Counted from the stretch's first letter, positions 39,174-49,848 are shown. The stretch is DNA of 64,000 bases from Sulfurimonas sp. (GCA_030949945.1 JAUZRZ010000025.1:164587-228586); one strand, 5' to 3'. A program made the numbers and translations. The notes: generated by a model from the letters alone, not told the origin.

Positions 39174-39246
39174 AAGCCCCTTATAGTCGCAGGGAAAAGA
39201 TTTGTCCCTACAACCCCCTAAAGCTATAAAAAAGGGGCTTTTTTAA
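39174..39246 (+). terminator. Long terminator hairpin of queA, repeat copy 2
   Basis: AAGCCCC with TTATAG (39174-39186) pairs with CTATAAAAAAGGGGCTT (39224-39240), and a T run follows. Inside, AGGGA and TCCCT form a second small stem. The segment 39177-39246 is about 80-85 percent identical by eye to the inverted segment at 18212-18274. It stands between the converging queA and dprA genes. Confidence 0.75.
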
Positions 39247-39289
39247 GAAAAACTCGTAATATCAATTATCAATTGATACTCCAATCTAC

Positions 39290-40073
39290 TTATATTAACT
39301 TACATATACCATCTACTATCTCTATCTCTCCACTAAGTTCAGCTTCAAATACTCGACTAGGAAATTTTTGAAGTGTTTCATCATAACTTGGGTTTGTTTT
39401 ACAAAACTCTAAAAAGTCATCACTCTTTTGTTCATTTTTTTCTTTCACACCAGTAAATTCTCTTACAAAAACATCTATGTCATAAATCGCTCTTGCTTTA
39501 CCTTCTAAAAGTAAGTTGTTTGTCGCTTCACTCTCCCCTATTCTATGAGAAAGAACATAGATTTCTTTACCCATCTTAAGTGCATACTCTACACTGCGCA
39601 TACTCCCAGAGTTTAAATCAGCATAAGTCACAATAAGTACATCCCCAAGAGCAACTACAAGTTCATTTCTTAGTACAAAGTTATATCGAGTTGATGGAGA
39701 ATTTTCTTTAAACTGACTCAAGACTAGACCTTGCGTTTCCATTGCTTCAATAAGATTTTTATTTATAGCAGGATAGCGTTTATCAAGCCCTGTTGCTGCC
39801 ACCATAATAGTATTTTTTGCACCAGCTGATTTATGTGCAACAGCATCTACTCCAATTGCACCGCCACTTACTACACAGAGACCATTTAGTGAGAGTTTTC
39901 TTGCTAACTCTTGTGTTTTTATCTCGAGCATATTGGTTTGGTTTTCTGCTTCCAATTATAGATATTTTTCTCTTTTTAAGTAAGTCGGTATTGCCTATAA
40001 AAAAGAGCTCTTTTGGATACTTTTTCATAGAGTCAAGTTCGTTTATATGAAAATCTACACTCTCTATCATCAT
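39290..40073 (-). CDS. dprA: DNA-processing protein DprA, short form (frameshifted)
   Basis: DprA binds incoming single-stranded DNA and loads RecA in natural transformation. The Rossmann-like core shows ISIIGSRKPNQYAR, VSGGAIGVDAVAHKSAG and TIMVAATGLDKRYPAINKNL. The C-terminal part ends DETLQKFPSRVFEAELSGEI. A shift near 39945, after GSRKPNQYAR, joins the 80-residue and 221-residue parts into about 260 residues, the short length seen in Helicobacter. It is followed on the same transcript side by nothing; the deacetylase-like gene precedes it by three bases. Confidence 0.88.
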
Positions 40074-40076
40074 AAA

Positions 40077-41078
40077 TTAGAGTCTATTAATATAGACTAA
40101 CTCCACATCTTTAAGTAGCTCTTTTGACTCATAAAGTGCTTGAATTGTATTTTTATGCGGATGACCTATAGCTATAGCCGTACCATGACTTTTTGCAACT
40201 TTTATTGCCTTTTTAATCTGTTGTAGTACATAAGCTTTATCCATATGATGATCTAAGAAAACATCGCGTGCTACATATTTTAGTCCAAAGTTTTTAAGAA
40301 CCTTTGGTGCTTTTGTTTGTGCTGTAGTTCTACTATCTATAAAGTATATATCATTTGCCTTAAGTGCAAAGATAAGCCTATTCATTGCCACTTCATTTGA
40401 AGTAAATTTACTTCCAGTATGATTATTTATATAGTTTACTTTTGGAAAAAGTTTTTTTATCTCTTTAATTCTTGCTGATATTTTACTCTGTTTATCATGA
40501 ATACGAAGAGTATTTGGTTCTTCAGCACTCCAGTTTTGTGCTTCCATTGGTAGATGCACCATATAATATTTTTCTTTCTTTGCAAGTGCTGGTGTATTTG
40601 GTCTTGCTTTACTTGGAGGTAGAAAAGACATAGTAAGAGGAAGTCGTAAACTTTTTATAGCCGCTACTTGAGACTTTGTTCCTACATCATCTATTATTAT
40701 CGCTAAACGTGCTTTATGCGAAATTATAATTTTTTTTCTTTGTGCCATTTTTGGTACTTTATCTAAAGAACTACCATCAATCTCATGCGAGGCTGAAATA
40801 TACTGTTTTGTCTCTTTTTTAAGCACATTTTTAAGGCGACTATTAACACTTTGTTCTTTTTTAACTAGGCTTTTTTCCAGTTTAGTTAAAAGTTCTTTTT
40901 GTTTATTATTTTGTTCACTATAAGCTTTTTGTGCTTTGACTTTCCCATCAGAGAAACCTATATAATAACCAACTAAAAGTGCACTCAGGACAAGTGCAAT
41001 TAAAGCTAAAGTCCATGCTATATATGTAAGTATCTTGTTATTAATCTGTTTTGCTTGACTCTTTTTTCGTTTTGCCAT
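40077..41078 (-). CDS. Divergent polysaccharide deacetylase-family membrane protein
   Basis: The N-terminus is basic (AKRKKSQAKQINNK) and followed by one membrane helix (ILTYIAWTLALIALVLSALL). A long linker with coiled features leads to a YibQ-like divergent polysaccharide deacetylase domain, with RLAIIIDDVGTKSQVAAI, MVHLPMEAQNW, YINNHTGSKFTSNE and FFIDSRTTAQTKAP-type motifs (IYFIDSRTTAQTKA). The HTGS and IDD motifs supply metal ligands. It probably acts on cell wall or envelope glycan in the periplasm. It is transcribed together with dprA. The 333-residue gene is unbroken. Confidence 0.8.
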   Translation of the reverse strand: MAKRKKSQAKQINNKILTYIAWTLALIALVLSALLVGYYIGFSDGKVKAQKAYSEQNNKQKELLTKLEKSLVKKEQSVNSRLKNVLKKETKQYISASHEIDGSSLDKVPKMAQRKKIIISHKARLAIIIDDVGTKSQVAAIKSLRLPLTMSFLPPSKARPNTPALAKKEKYYMVHLPMEAQNWSAEEPNTLRIHDKQSKISARIKEIKKLFPKVNYINNHTGSKFTSNEVAMNRLIFALKANDIYFIDSRTTAQTKAPKVLKNFGLKYVARDVFLDHHMDKAYVLQQIKKAIKVAKSHGTAIAIGHPHKNTIQALYESKELLKDVELVYINRL

Positions 41079-41254
41079 TTGTCTCTATTCTTTATGTTAT
41101 TTTATGAAACTATACCCTCTTAAATATTAATATGTAATTTTATTGCAAAATGCCATAAAATTCAATAAATTTCGTAATAACACTTTAAGCCATTTTTATG
41201 TATAATTTCAGTTCCTTTCTCTTTGTAATCTCTTAATACAAGATATTATATGTC

Positions 41255-41317
41255 AGAGCAATTGTGCTTAAAGCCGAGGGGGAAACATACGCCATAACGG
41301 CAAATACCAAGAGGAGA
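41255..41317 (+). promoter_or_regulatory. Candidate S6/S18-type leader hairpin before rpsF
   Basis: The rpsF leader has GCCG (41273-41276) pairing with CGGC (41298-41301) around a purine-rich loop, followed by AAATACC and the GAGGAG ribosome site. The CCG and ACC elements fit the known S6:S18 autoregulatory leader in general form. I cannot test the covariation. A TATAAT box lies upstream near 41200. Confidence 0.4.
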
Positions 41318-41326
41318 TCATACTAT

Positions 41327-41789
41327 ATGAGAAACTACGAAAACTTAGTAATCGTAAAACCTACATTAACTGCAGAAGAAATTCAAGCAAGTCTTAAAAC
41401 TATTGAAGAAACAATAACTTCAAACGGTGGTGAGATTATCGCTACAAGCCCAATGGGAATGAGAAAATTAGCTTATCCTATTGATAAAAACGAACGTGGT
41501 TTTTACCATGTTATCTATTCATCAATTGCTCCATCAGCAATTACTGAAATCGAAAGACGTTTTCGTATTAACGAAGACTTACTTCGTTTTGTAACTATTA
41601 AGTACGATACAAATCGTGAAATAGCTGCATTTAACGGTATGGTTGAAAAAGCTAAAAAAAGCAGCAGAAGCACCAGCTAAAGTTGAAACTCCTGTTGAAG
41701 AAGTTGAAACTCCAGCAGCAGAAGCTTCAACTGAAGCACCAGCAGTAGAGACAGAAGCTCCAGTAGCTACTGAAGCAGCAGCTGAGTAA
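41327..41789 (+). CDS. rpsF: 30S ribosomal protein S6 (frameshifted near the end)
   Basis: S6 binds S18 on the 30S platform. RNYENLVIVKPTLTAEEIQA and GMRKLAYPIDKNERGFYHVI are the family core. ATG 41327 follows GAGGAG; the frame start at 41264 is only an extension. Near 41660 a shift in AAAAAAA leads from KKSSRSTS into an alanine- and glutamate-rich tail (VETPVEEVETPAAEAST) ending at 41789. That tail is typical of S6 in Sulfurimonas-like species. It begins the rpsF-ssb-rpsR operon. Confidence 0.94.
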
Positions 41790-41821
41790 TAGTCTTAGAC
41801 TAGAAAATTGAAGGAAAACTT

Positions 41822-42402
41822 ATGTTCAATAAACTAATTTTAGTTGGCAATCTTACACGTGACATCGAGCTGAGATATACACAAAGCGGAACAGCAATAG
41901 CTAAAACAGCTATTGCTACTTCTAGAAAATTCACTAGTAATGGTGAAAAGAAAGAAGAAGTATGTTTTGTAGATGTAACATTTTTTTGGTAGAAGTGGCG
42001 AAGTAGCTAACCAATATCTTCGTAAAGGTAGTAAAATACTTGTTGAAGGTAGATTAAATTTTGAGCAATGGGTAGACCAAAATGGACAGAAACGTTCTAA
42101 GCACTCTGTAATAGCAGAGACTATGCAAATGCTCGACTCTAAAGGGGATAATCAAAGTGCAGGATATAATGCACCTTCAAATGCTCCTTCAGAGAGTGCT
42201 TCTCAAGGTGGCGATTACGAGTGCTCCAGCACAAGGTCAAGGTCAAAGTTACCAACAGCCTCAGCAACAGCAGTCGTACCAAAAACCAGCACAGCAACAA
42301 AGTTATAACAATAACCAAACTGCTCAGCAGCAAAGTCGTCAAATGCCTAGCCCAGACACTGTACCATCTTACGATATTAACGAAGATGAAATTCCATTTT
42401 AA
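41822..42402 (+). CDS. ssb: Single-stranded DNA-binding protein (frameshifted)
   Basis: SSB coats single-stranded DNA in replication and repair. The OB fold reads FNKLILVGNLTRDIELRYT and, after a shift in the TTTTTT run at 41980, RSGEVANQYLRKGSKILVEG. A second shift near 42215 leads into the glutamine-rich linker (SYQQPQQQQSYQKPAQQQ) and the acidic tip DEIPF that recruits partner proteins. Corrected length is about 192 residues. It sits between rpsF and rpsR, the usual order. Confidence 0.95.
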
Positions 42403-42428
42403 AAAATAGATAACACAAAGGAAAAACC

Positions 42429-42692
42429 ATGGCAGAAAAAAGAAAATACAAAAAAAGATATTGTAAGTACTGTGAAGCAAAAGTTGACTTCATGGATTAT
42501 AAAGATGCAGGTTCACTGCGTTTTTCTCTTTCAGAGAGATATAAAATCATGCCAAGACGTTTAACAGGTAACTGTAAACGCCACCAAGACATGATTTCAA
42601 TCGTAATTAAACGTGCTCGTGCAGCTGCACTAGTACCATATACTGTAACTCGTAAACAAGTTGTAGTAGCTCCATTCGAAAACCTTAGATAG
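42429..42692 (+). CDS. rpsR: 30S ribosomal protein S18
   Basis: S18 partners S6 on the 30S subunit. The 87 residues show a zinc-ribbon-like start ([15 protein letters not shown]), then [18 protein letters not shown] and [18 protein letters not shown] precedes the ATG. It closes the rpsF-ssb-rpsR operon at a terminator. Confidence 0.97.
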   Translation: MAEKRKYKKRYCKYCEAKVDFMDYKDAGSLRFSLSERYKIMPRRLTGNCKRHQDMISIVIKRARAAALVPYTVTRKQVVVAPFENLR

Positions 42693-42702
42693 GTTTTCTT
42701 TT

Positions 42703-42727
42703 ACTCCCAATTCTTGGGAGTGCTTTT
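42703..42727 (+). terminator. Intrinsic terminator of rpsR
   Basis: ACTCCCAA and TTGGGAGT form an 8-bp stem around TTC, followed by GCTTTTC. Confidence 0.8.
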
Positions 42728-42779
42728 CTCACACCATTTAGGAATATTTTTTGCTATGTATTAGTAAAAAAGTGAAATA

Positions 42780-44510
42780 ATGAAAAACACCCTATTTCTT
42801 CTCCTTCTATTCACCTCTCTATTTGCAAATAAATCTGACTACTCTATCATCGTAAAAAAACCATTTAATGCCGCTCTATTTGATATAACACAAGATTATG
42901 ACAGAACACTTAGTAGCGTTGGATTTTCAAAAGACTACAAAAACAACTCCAAAACAGCACTCTCTTACAGTGACCCTTTTGATTACTTAGCGAGTATGTC
43001 ACATAAGTTTGGCTCTCAAATGCATATCATCAAAGTAGATAAAACAGCCAAAATTCTTCTCTCTAAAGTCTCAAACCTTCCTAATTTCAATGAAGCAATA
43101 GCCGTAGTAAAAACCCCATCAAATGGTTATTTTGTTGGAGGATATACTCTTGATGGGTCTTTACTTATCCTTAAGCTTGATGCAAATGCAAATATACTTT
43201 ACTCTAAGAGTTTTGGAACAAAAAATTATGACAGAATGAATAATCTGGTTTTGATGAGTGATGGTGGAGTACTAGCAGTTGGATCTTCCTTTACATCGCG
43301 TTCTACTAGTGATGATATGTTCAACACTGGACTTGGAAATAACGATATTTTTATTACTCGTTTTAACAAAAATGGACAAAAGCTATGGAGCAAAAAATAC
43401 GGCACTATCTATGATGATAGAGGTATTGATGCTGTTGAGGCAAGAGATGGTTCTATTATTGTAGTTGGTACTACATCATATGAAAAAAGTAGAGATGTAA
43501 ATATCATGCGTTTAACTGAAAATGGGAATAGAGTCTGGTTAAAACATTATCAAGAGAAAGAGAATGATGATAATACAGTTATACCAAAAAAAATCATTCG
43601 CCTTAGAGACAATAATTTTGTTCTAGTCCTCACACAGTATAATCATATGCAAAAAGAGCATATTCGCATCATTAAATTTGACCTTTATCAAAATATTTTG
43701 ATTGATAAAGAGATATTTACTACTTATCCTAGTGAGATAAATGATATAAAAGAGTACTCAGATGGTAAGTTCATCGCAGTTGGTTATGTAAAAGACACAT
43801 ACAATACAGATGGTTTAGCAATGATTTTAGATTCAAACTTTATACTTTTAACACAAGAACACTATGGTCAAGAGAACTATGATGTTTTTAACGGTGTAAC
43901 TATTATGCACAATTCACAAGCTGGAGTAGCTGGTGTTCATACAGACAACAGTTCTCAAGAGACAAATATGTGGATAACAAAACTAAATCGTGATGCTACA
44001 ATGGCTCAAGTATCTATAAACGCAGATAGTTTTTATGAAAAATTACTTGAACTCTTCAAGAAGGAAATTACAGAAAAAAAGATAAAGATTAAAAAAGATT
44101 TGAGTATCAATATAACTGACCCTAAACTTTACTTTAAGGTAGGAGAATATAGACTTACAAAAGAGCAAAAAGAGTTTATCTCACAACTATCTTCTAAACT
44201 CATACCCTTTATGTATGCAAATAAGGAAGATATTTTAAGCTTAGAAATAAATGGTCACACCTCAAGTGAATGGGGAAAATTAGATTTTGCAGATACTTAC
44301 TTAAACAATGAAAAGCTCTCACTTAACCGCTCATATGAAGTAGTAAATACTCTGTTTAAAACTCAAAGTAAGAAACAACAACTCTGGCTAACCAAAGTTC
44401 TCAGAGCCAGTGGATATAGTTCTGCAAAACCTATTAGCCACTCCAATATAGAGTCTAAAAAGAAGTCTAGAAGAGTAAATTTAAAAATAATACTTAAGGA
44501 TATTTTATGA
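42780..44510 (+). CDS. Secreted beta-propeller-like protein with OmpA-like C-terminus
   Basis: A signal peptide (KNTLFLLLLFTSLFA) leads about 400 residues of repeated blocks, each with a GG or VG strand and a kinase-like LDANAN pattern (VGGYTLDGSLLILKLDANAN, then VGSSFTSRS, VVGTTSYEKSRDVNIMRL, AVGYVKDTYNTDGLAMIL). This is typical of a beta-propeller. The last 130 residues look like an OmpA peptidoglycan-binding domain: LEINGHTSSEW, NEKLSLNRSYEVVNTLF, LRASGYSSAKPI and KSRRVNLKIIL. The protein probably sits in the periplasm or at the outer membrane and anchors to the cell wall. It overlaps the next gene by four bases. Confidence 0.7.
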   Translation: MKNTLFLLLLFTSLFANKSDYSIIVKKPFNAALFDITQDYDRTLSSVGFSKDYKNNSKTALSYSDPFDYLASMSHKFGSQMHIIKVDKTAKILLSKVSNLPNFNEAIAVVKTPSNGYFVGGYTLDGSLLILKLDANANILYSKSFGTKNYDRMNNLVLMSDGGVLAVGSSFTSRSTSDDMFNTGLGNNDIFITRFNKNGQKLWSKKYGTIYDDRGIDAVEARDGSIIVVGTTSYEKSRDVNIMRLTENGNRVWLKHYQEKENDDNTVIPKKIIRLRDNNFVLVLTQYNHMQKEHIRIIKFDLYQNILIDKEIFTTYPSEINDIKEYSDGKFIAVGYVKDTYNTDGLAMILDSNFILLTQEHYGQENYDVFNGVTIMHNSQAGVAGVHTDNSSQETNMWITKLNRDATMAQVSINADSFYEKLLELFKKEITEKKIKIKKDLSINITDPKLYFKVGEYRLTKEQKEFISQLSSKLIPFMYANKEDILSLEINGHTSSEWGKLDFADTYLNNEKLSLNRSYEVVNTLFKTQSKKQQLWLTKVLRASGYSSAKPISHSNIESKKKSRRVNLKIILKDIL

Positions 44511-45841
44511 AAATTATAATTGTAGGTGGAATAGCTGCGGGCATGAGTGCAGCGGCAAAAGCGAGACGTGTAAATAGAGATGCAGAGGTAATTGTATATG
44601 AGATGGAAGATATTATCTCTTTTGGAGCTTGTGGTCTTCCTTACTATATCGGTGACTTCTTTAAAAATGAAAAGCGCATGATTGCGAGAACAGTAGAGCA
44701 AATGCAGGATGCTGGAGTCAATGTCCAAGTGAGACACCAAGTACTAAGTGTAGACCCAAAACTAAAATCCATCAGTGTAAAAAACCTCAATACTGAAGAA
44801 GTTTTTGAGCAGACATATGACAAGCTAATGATAGCTACTGGTGCAACAGTCATCCAACCTCCTTTTTCAAATATGCAAATTGATAATATTTTTAAACTCA
44901 CAAAAATGCAAGATGGTCTTAGACTCAAAGAGAAACTAGCAAGTGAGGATATACAAAATATTACTATTATTGGTGCTGGTTTTATAGGTGTAGAAGTAGT
45001 AGAAGCTATGATACACTTAGGAAAAAGTGTACGTCTCATTCAACGAAGTTCTCGTGTATTTAATGGTATATTTGATGAAAAGATTACAGATTTAATGCAA
45101 GAAGAACTTCTTAGTAAGGGTGTTGAAGTCATATTAAACGAATCTGTTAGCTCATTTGTTGGGACAGATAAAGTACAAGCAGTAGTTACAGATAAACAAA
45201 CATATAAGACAGACTTAGTTGTAGTAGCGACTGGGTTTAAGCCAAATACAGACTTTATAATAGATACTGGGATAGAGACCTTAAATAATGGAGCAATTAT
45301 AGTCAATAAAAAAGGTGAGACAAGTATAAAAGATATTTACAGTGCAGGAGATTGTGCCACTGTTCCCCACATGCTTACACATGAAAATGTTTATATTCCT
45401 TTAGCAACAGGAGCAAATAAACTCGGTCGTGTTGTTGGTGTAAATATTGCAGGCGGTGATGCGGAGTATATGGGCTCACTAGGTTCTGCTTGTGTAAAAG
45501 TTATGGACTATGAAGCTGCAACTACTGGTCTAAGCCAACCTAAGCCTCAAGATATGCAAACAAAGTATAGCACTGTGTTTATAAAAGATAAAAACTTTAC
45601 AGGCTACTATCCTAATCAAGAAGATTTATATATAAAGCTAGTTTATGAGACACAGAGTAAAATTATCGTAGGCGGACAGACTCTAGGCAAAAATGGTGCA
45701 GCACTTCGTATTAATGTTATTGCTATGGCTATTAAAATGAAAATGACAACAAGTGAACTAGGGATGATGGACTTTTGTTATTCTCCACCGATTTCAAAAA
45801 CATGGGATGCACTTAATGTAGTAGGGAATGTTGCGAAGTAA
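44507..45841 (+). CDS. CoA-disulfide reductase-like FAD/NAD(P)H oxidoreductase
   Basis: A flavoprotein of the single-cysteine class, related to CoA-disulfide reductase and NADH oxidase/polysulfide reductase. It opens KIIIVGGIAAGMSAAAKARR (FAD site). The redox cysteine is in ISFGACGLPYYIGD, NAD(P)H binds at ITIIGAGFIGVEVVEAMIHL, and the second FAD site is IYSAGDCATVPH. The 444-residue gene is unbroken. In a sulfur oxidiser it could handle CoA-persulfide or polysulfide, but NADH peroxidase or oxidase roles are alternatives. It overlaps the propeller gene (ATGA) and ends at a terminator. Confidence 0.82.
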   Translation: MKIIIVGGIAAGMSAAAKARRVNRDAEVIVYEMEDIISFGACGLPYYIGDFFKNEKRMIARTVEQMQDAGVNVQVRHQVLSVDPKLKSISVKNLNTEEVFEQTYDKLMIATGATVIQPPFSNMQIDNIFKLTKMQDGLRLKEKLASEDIQNITIIGAGFIGVEVVEAMIHLGKSVRLIQRSSRVFNGIFDEKITDLMQEELLSKGVEVILNESVSSFVGTDKVQAVVTDKQTYKTDLVVVATGFKPNTDFIIDTGIETLNNGAIIVNKKGETSIKDIYSAGDCATVPHMLTHENVYIPLATGANKLGRVVGVNIAGGDAEYMGSLGSACVKVMDYEAATTGLSQPKPQDMQTKYSTVFIKDKNFTGYYPNQEDLYIKLVYETQSKIIVGGQTLGKNGAALRINVIAMAIKMKMTTSELGMMDFCYSPPISKTWDALNVVGNVAK

Positions 45842-45871
45842 ATTTTAGATTAAAGAGATAAAAAAGAGAAG

Positions 45872-45900
45872 ATACCCGAAATAATTTCTCGGGTATTTTA
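45872..45900 (+). terminator. Intrinsic terminator of the flavoenzyme gene
   Basis: ATACCCG and CGGGTAT form a 7-bp stem around AAATAATTTCT and are followed by TTTTA. Confidence 0.75.
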
Positions 45901-45931
45901 AGAGCCTTAGCCCTAAAAAACTAGTTAAAGA

Positions 45932-46270
45932 TTAACCACAAGATGGAACTTCACCATCAGATGCATATTTCCATACAAAGTCATAAAGATTGTTAATATC
46001 TTTCTCTTTCATTTTATCAATCTTCTTTACACCATGAGGACAGATGCTTTTCCACTCGTCTGTAAGTTTACCAGACTCTTTAATTCGAGCCCACTCTTGA
46101 CGTGAATGTTTTGTTGCAAAAACTGCACCATTTTTAAGACCATCTTTTTTACAAACTTTTAGTTTTTTAAGATAGTATTTTTGACCTTTTTTTGCATCAG
46201 CCATTGCACTTGTAGTGAAAACTGATCCAGCTACCATAGCAGCTAGTAATAATGAAGTTGTTTTTTTCAT
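45932..46270 (-). CDS. Periplasmic cytochrome-c-like protein without heme motif
   Basis: A Sec signal (KKTTSLLLAAMVAGSVFTTS, cleaved after SAMA) precedes about 88 mature residues that look like a small c-type cytochrome in general pattern (GQKYYLKKLKVCKKDG at the place of the heme site, LYDFVWKYASDGEVPSCG at the end), but CxxCH is missing: VCKKDG and SICPHGV are the only cysteine sites. It may be a scaffold that has lost heme or an unrelated small periplasmic protein. It is convergent with the flavoenzyme gene. Confidence 0.6.
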   Translation of the reverse strand: MKKTTSLLLAAMVAGSVFTTSAMADAKKGQKYYLKKLKVCKKDGLKNGAVFATKHSRQEWARIKESGKLTDEWKSICPHGVKKIDKMKEKDINNLYDFVWKYASDGEVPSCG

Positions 46271-46379
46271 TTAATTTCCTTTTCTTTTGATAAGTCTGTG
46301 ATATACTACAATCTATTATATAAATAATAGATTAATCGTATATGTTAAGCGAATAAATCAAACTTATTTCTTTCTTTTG

Positions 46380-46701
46380 TTACGCCTGTCTATCTCTTGA
46401 AGACTCTCTAAACTCAAGTCGCGTTTTATCCTGCTTTAACTTTTTGTAAAGTTTAAACTTTGCCTGTTCTAATTCTTTTGCATCATAAGAAAACTCTTCT
46501 TGTAGTTTTTCATCTGATATATTTGCACTATCCATAGCAAATAATTTTAACTCTTTTTTTTGTAAGCTTGGCTTTTAAAATACCATAAAGTTCTTTATCT
46601 TCGACTATTAAGTCCATAGAGTCTAAAGCACAGCACTCCGCTAGTTTTTCTCTAAAACTGTTTTCTTTGTGGTATTGTCTCCACACAGTGTTTTCTAACA
46701 T
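46380..46701 (-). CDS. Uncharacterised ~106-residue protein (frameshifted)
   Basis: ATG at 46701 lies directly beyond the serB stop. The protein reads LENTVWRQYHKENSFREKLA and AECCALDSMDLIVEDKELYG, then, after a shift in the AAAAAAAA run near 46560, FAMDSANISDEKLQEEFSYD and a helical end rich in lysine and arginine. It is probably cotranscribed with serB. I do not know the family. Confidence 0.45.
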
Positions 46702-46703
46702 AA

Positions 46704-47329
46704 TTAAATTTTCTCCAGTATTAAAGTTAAGTCTTTCTCTTTTATGATGATACTCGCTTCTTTTTCTAAAACAGGTCTAGCACAAAATGCTATTCGCGTG
46801 TTGGCATGTTTGAACATACTCAAGTCATTTGCACCATCACCACATACTAATGTCTCTTCTTCACTAACACCTAAGATTTTTTGCAGACGCACTAGCATAT
46901 CACCTTTGGAGTGAGAAAACATCATCTCTCCACCTATAAGTCCAGTAAGCTTTCCATCTTTTTCGTGCAGTACATTTGAGAAGTCCGCATCAAACCCAAG
47001 TATATCTTTTGCATAACCTGTAGCACTTCTAAAGCCACCAGAAAAACAAATAACTGTCATCCCACGGCTTTTAAGTTCTGCTATAGTCTCTTTTGCACCT
47101 GGCATAAAGGGAAGATTTTGACTTATTTTCTCTACCACTGAGTAGTCAAGACCCTTGAGTAGTCCTACTCTTTGTTGAAGAGACTCAAAAAAAAATCAAG
47201 TCTTCCACTCATCGCTTCTTCAGTTATTTTTGCAACTTTTTCACCGATTCCTAACTCTTGTGCGAAGAAATCAATAGTCTCTCCGTCCATAAGTGTAGAA
47301 TCAAAATCAAATACAGCTAGTTTTAGCAT
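46704..47329 (-). CDS. serB: Phosphoserine phosphatase (frameshifted)
   Basis: SerB makes serine from phosphoserine. The HAD catalytic motif is LAVFDFDSTLMDG at the N-terminus (from ATG 47329), then a frame change near 47195 in a T9 run, then FMPGAKETIAELKSRG, ICFSGGF (motif II) and CGDGANDLSMFKHA (motif III). The T run expects one more base to restore RLDFFFESL. Corrected length is about 208 residues. It is divergent from metF. Confidence 0.92.
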
Positions 47330-47384
47330 TAAATCTTCTCTCTTTTGTTATAATTGCATCATTATAACTAAAGAGGACTTTTAT

Positions 47385-48297
47385 TTGTTTGATACTTTAA
47401 TAGAAAAGTTAAATAATGATACATACATCACCTTAGAGACAACTCCAGGGCACTCCCCTCTTTTTGCTCCCACCTGTGAAAAAATAGCAGAGTTAGAACT
47501 TGATAAATATGTAGATGGATTTTCAACAACAGACAACCCCCTAGCAAAACTAAAATACAATGCACTTTTTGCAGCAAAAATGCTTCAAGATAGATTTAAT
47601 AAACCTGTCATAGCAACAATGGCTATGCGCGATAGAAATAAAATAGCACTTCAATCTGACCTACTCGGTGCAAATGAAGTAGATATTCGTGCTATTTTAG
47701 CACTCACTGGCGACCCTGCAACCATGAGTGACCAACCACGAACTAAAGGTGTTTTTGAAGGCGATAGTACACTTTTACTTGACATCATCTCTGCGTTTAA
47801 TGCAGGAATGGACTATGCAGGGAAAACCTTTGACCCATCAGCCTAAACATATTTCAGCCTTTGGCGTTGTGAATGCTTATGCAAAAAATCCTAAAACACT
47901 ACAAAAAAAGATACAAAAGAAGATAAAACATGGAGCTATTGGAATCATCACTCAGCCCGTGTATGACTTAGAAAGTGCAAAAATTCTACTCGAGATGCGT
48001 GATAATGCAAATGCGGAGTGCTGTCCCGATAAGAAAAAAGCAGAACTTATTTTTGGAGTTTTTCCTATCACAAAGCTAAGAACTGCACAGTTTTTATCAG
48101 CACATGTTCCAGGAATAAATGTTCCTGACATCTGGTTAGAAAAGCTACGTATTGCTCATGAGAGAGGTGTAGAAGAAGAGTATAAAGTAGGTTTTGAACT
48201 TAGTAAAACTCTTTTTGATGACTTAAAAGCACTTCATCCAAAAATACACTTGATGACAGCAAACCAGTTTAATGTTGCAAAAGATATACTAATATAA
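47385..48297 (+). CDS. metF: Methylenetetrahydrofolate reductase (frameshifted)
   Basis: MetF makes 5-methyl-tetrahydrofolate for methionine synthesis. The barrel reads ITLETTPGHSPLF, VDGFSTTDNPLAKLKYN, VIATMAMRDRNKIALQSDLL, ILALTGDPATM and the later GAIGIITQPVYDLE. The frame breaks near 47840 (TTTGACCCATCAGCC) and rejoins QPKHISAFGVVNAYAKNP. The start is a TTG at 47385, seven bases after AAGAGGAC. Corrected length is about 304 residues. serS follows 14 bases later. Confidence 0.9.
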
Positions 48298-48311
48298 ATT
48301 AAAGGTAAAAA

Positions 48312-49563
<1,252 letters not shown>

Positions 49564-49612
49564 TTTCTTATTTTTAATTAAGTCTTAGATACTTGATTTA
49601 TAATGATAGAGA

Positions 49613-49636
49613 ACAAGCCACAGAGCTGTGGCTTGT
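49613..49636. terminator. Perfect palindrome between convergent genes
   Basis: ACAAGCCACAG and CTGTGGCTTGT form a perfect 11-bp stem with a two-base loop, between the ends of serS and the small gene on the other strand. Neither side has a strong T run. It is probably a shared terminator. Confidence 0.6.
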
Positions 49637-49644
49637 AGAAGAAA

Positions 49645-49848
49645 CTATTTGTCTTCTTCGCTTTGCATTAAAAAAGCTGTTTCGTTGAGTAGCTCATAAA
49701 TTGTTGTCTTTTCTTTATCACTCAAAGATACACCTTCAAATAAATCCATGTTTCTCAAAACATCTAAAATACGCCCTTTAGCAGTAACATAAGCATTTTT
49801 TCCTTCAGGACTTAGTGCTTCTAACTTTATATGATTTTCTTTTGTCAT
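49645..49848 (-). CDS. Small uncharacterised helical protein
   Basis: Sixty-seven residues, without signal or membrane segment: TKENHIKLEALSPEGKNAYV, then KGRILDVLRNMDLFEGVSLS and a helix ending MQSEEDK. AAAGGAG is found before the ATG. Its convergent position against serS and the shared palindrome support a real gene. The role is unknown. Confidence 0.55.
   Translation of the reverse strand: MTKENHIKLEALSPEGKNAYVTAKGRILDVLRNMDLFEGVSLSDKEKTTIYELLNETAFLMQSEEDK

Noticed and set aside
44363..45306. Minus-strand frames inside the flavoenzyme gene
   Set aside because: They lie opposite a clear, unbroken enzyme gene and show no family pattern or ribosome site.
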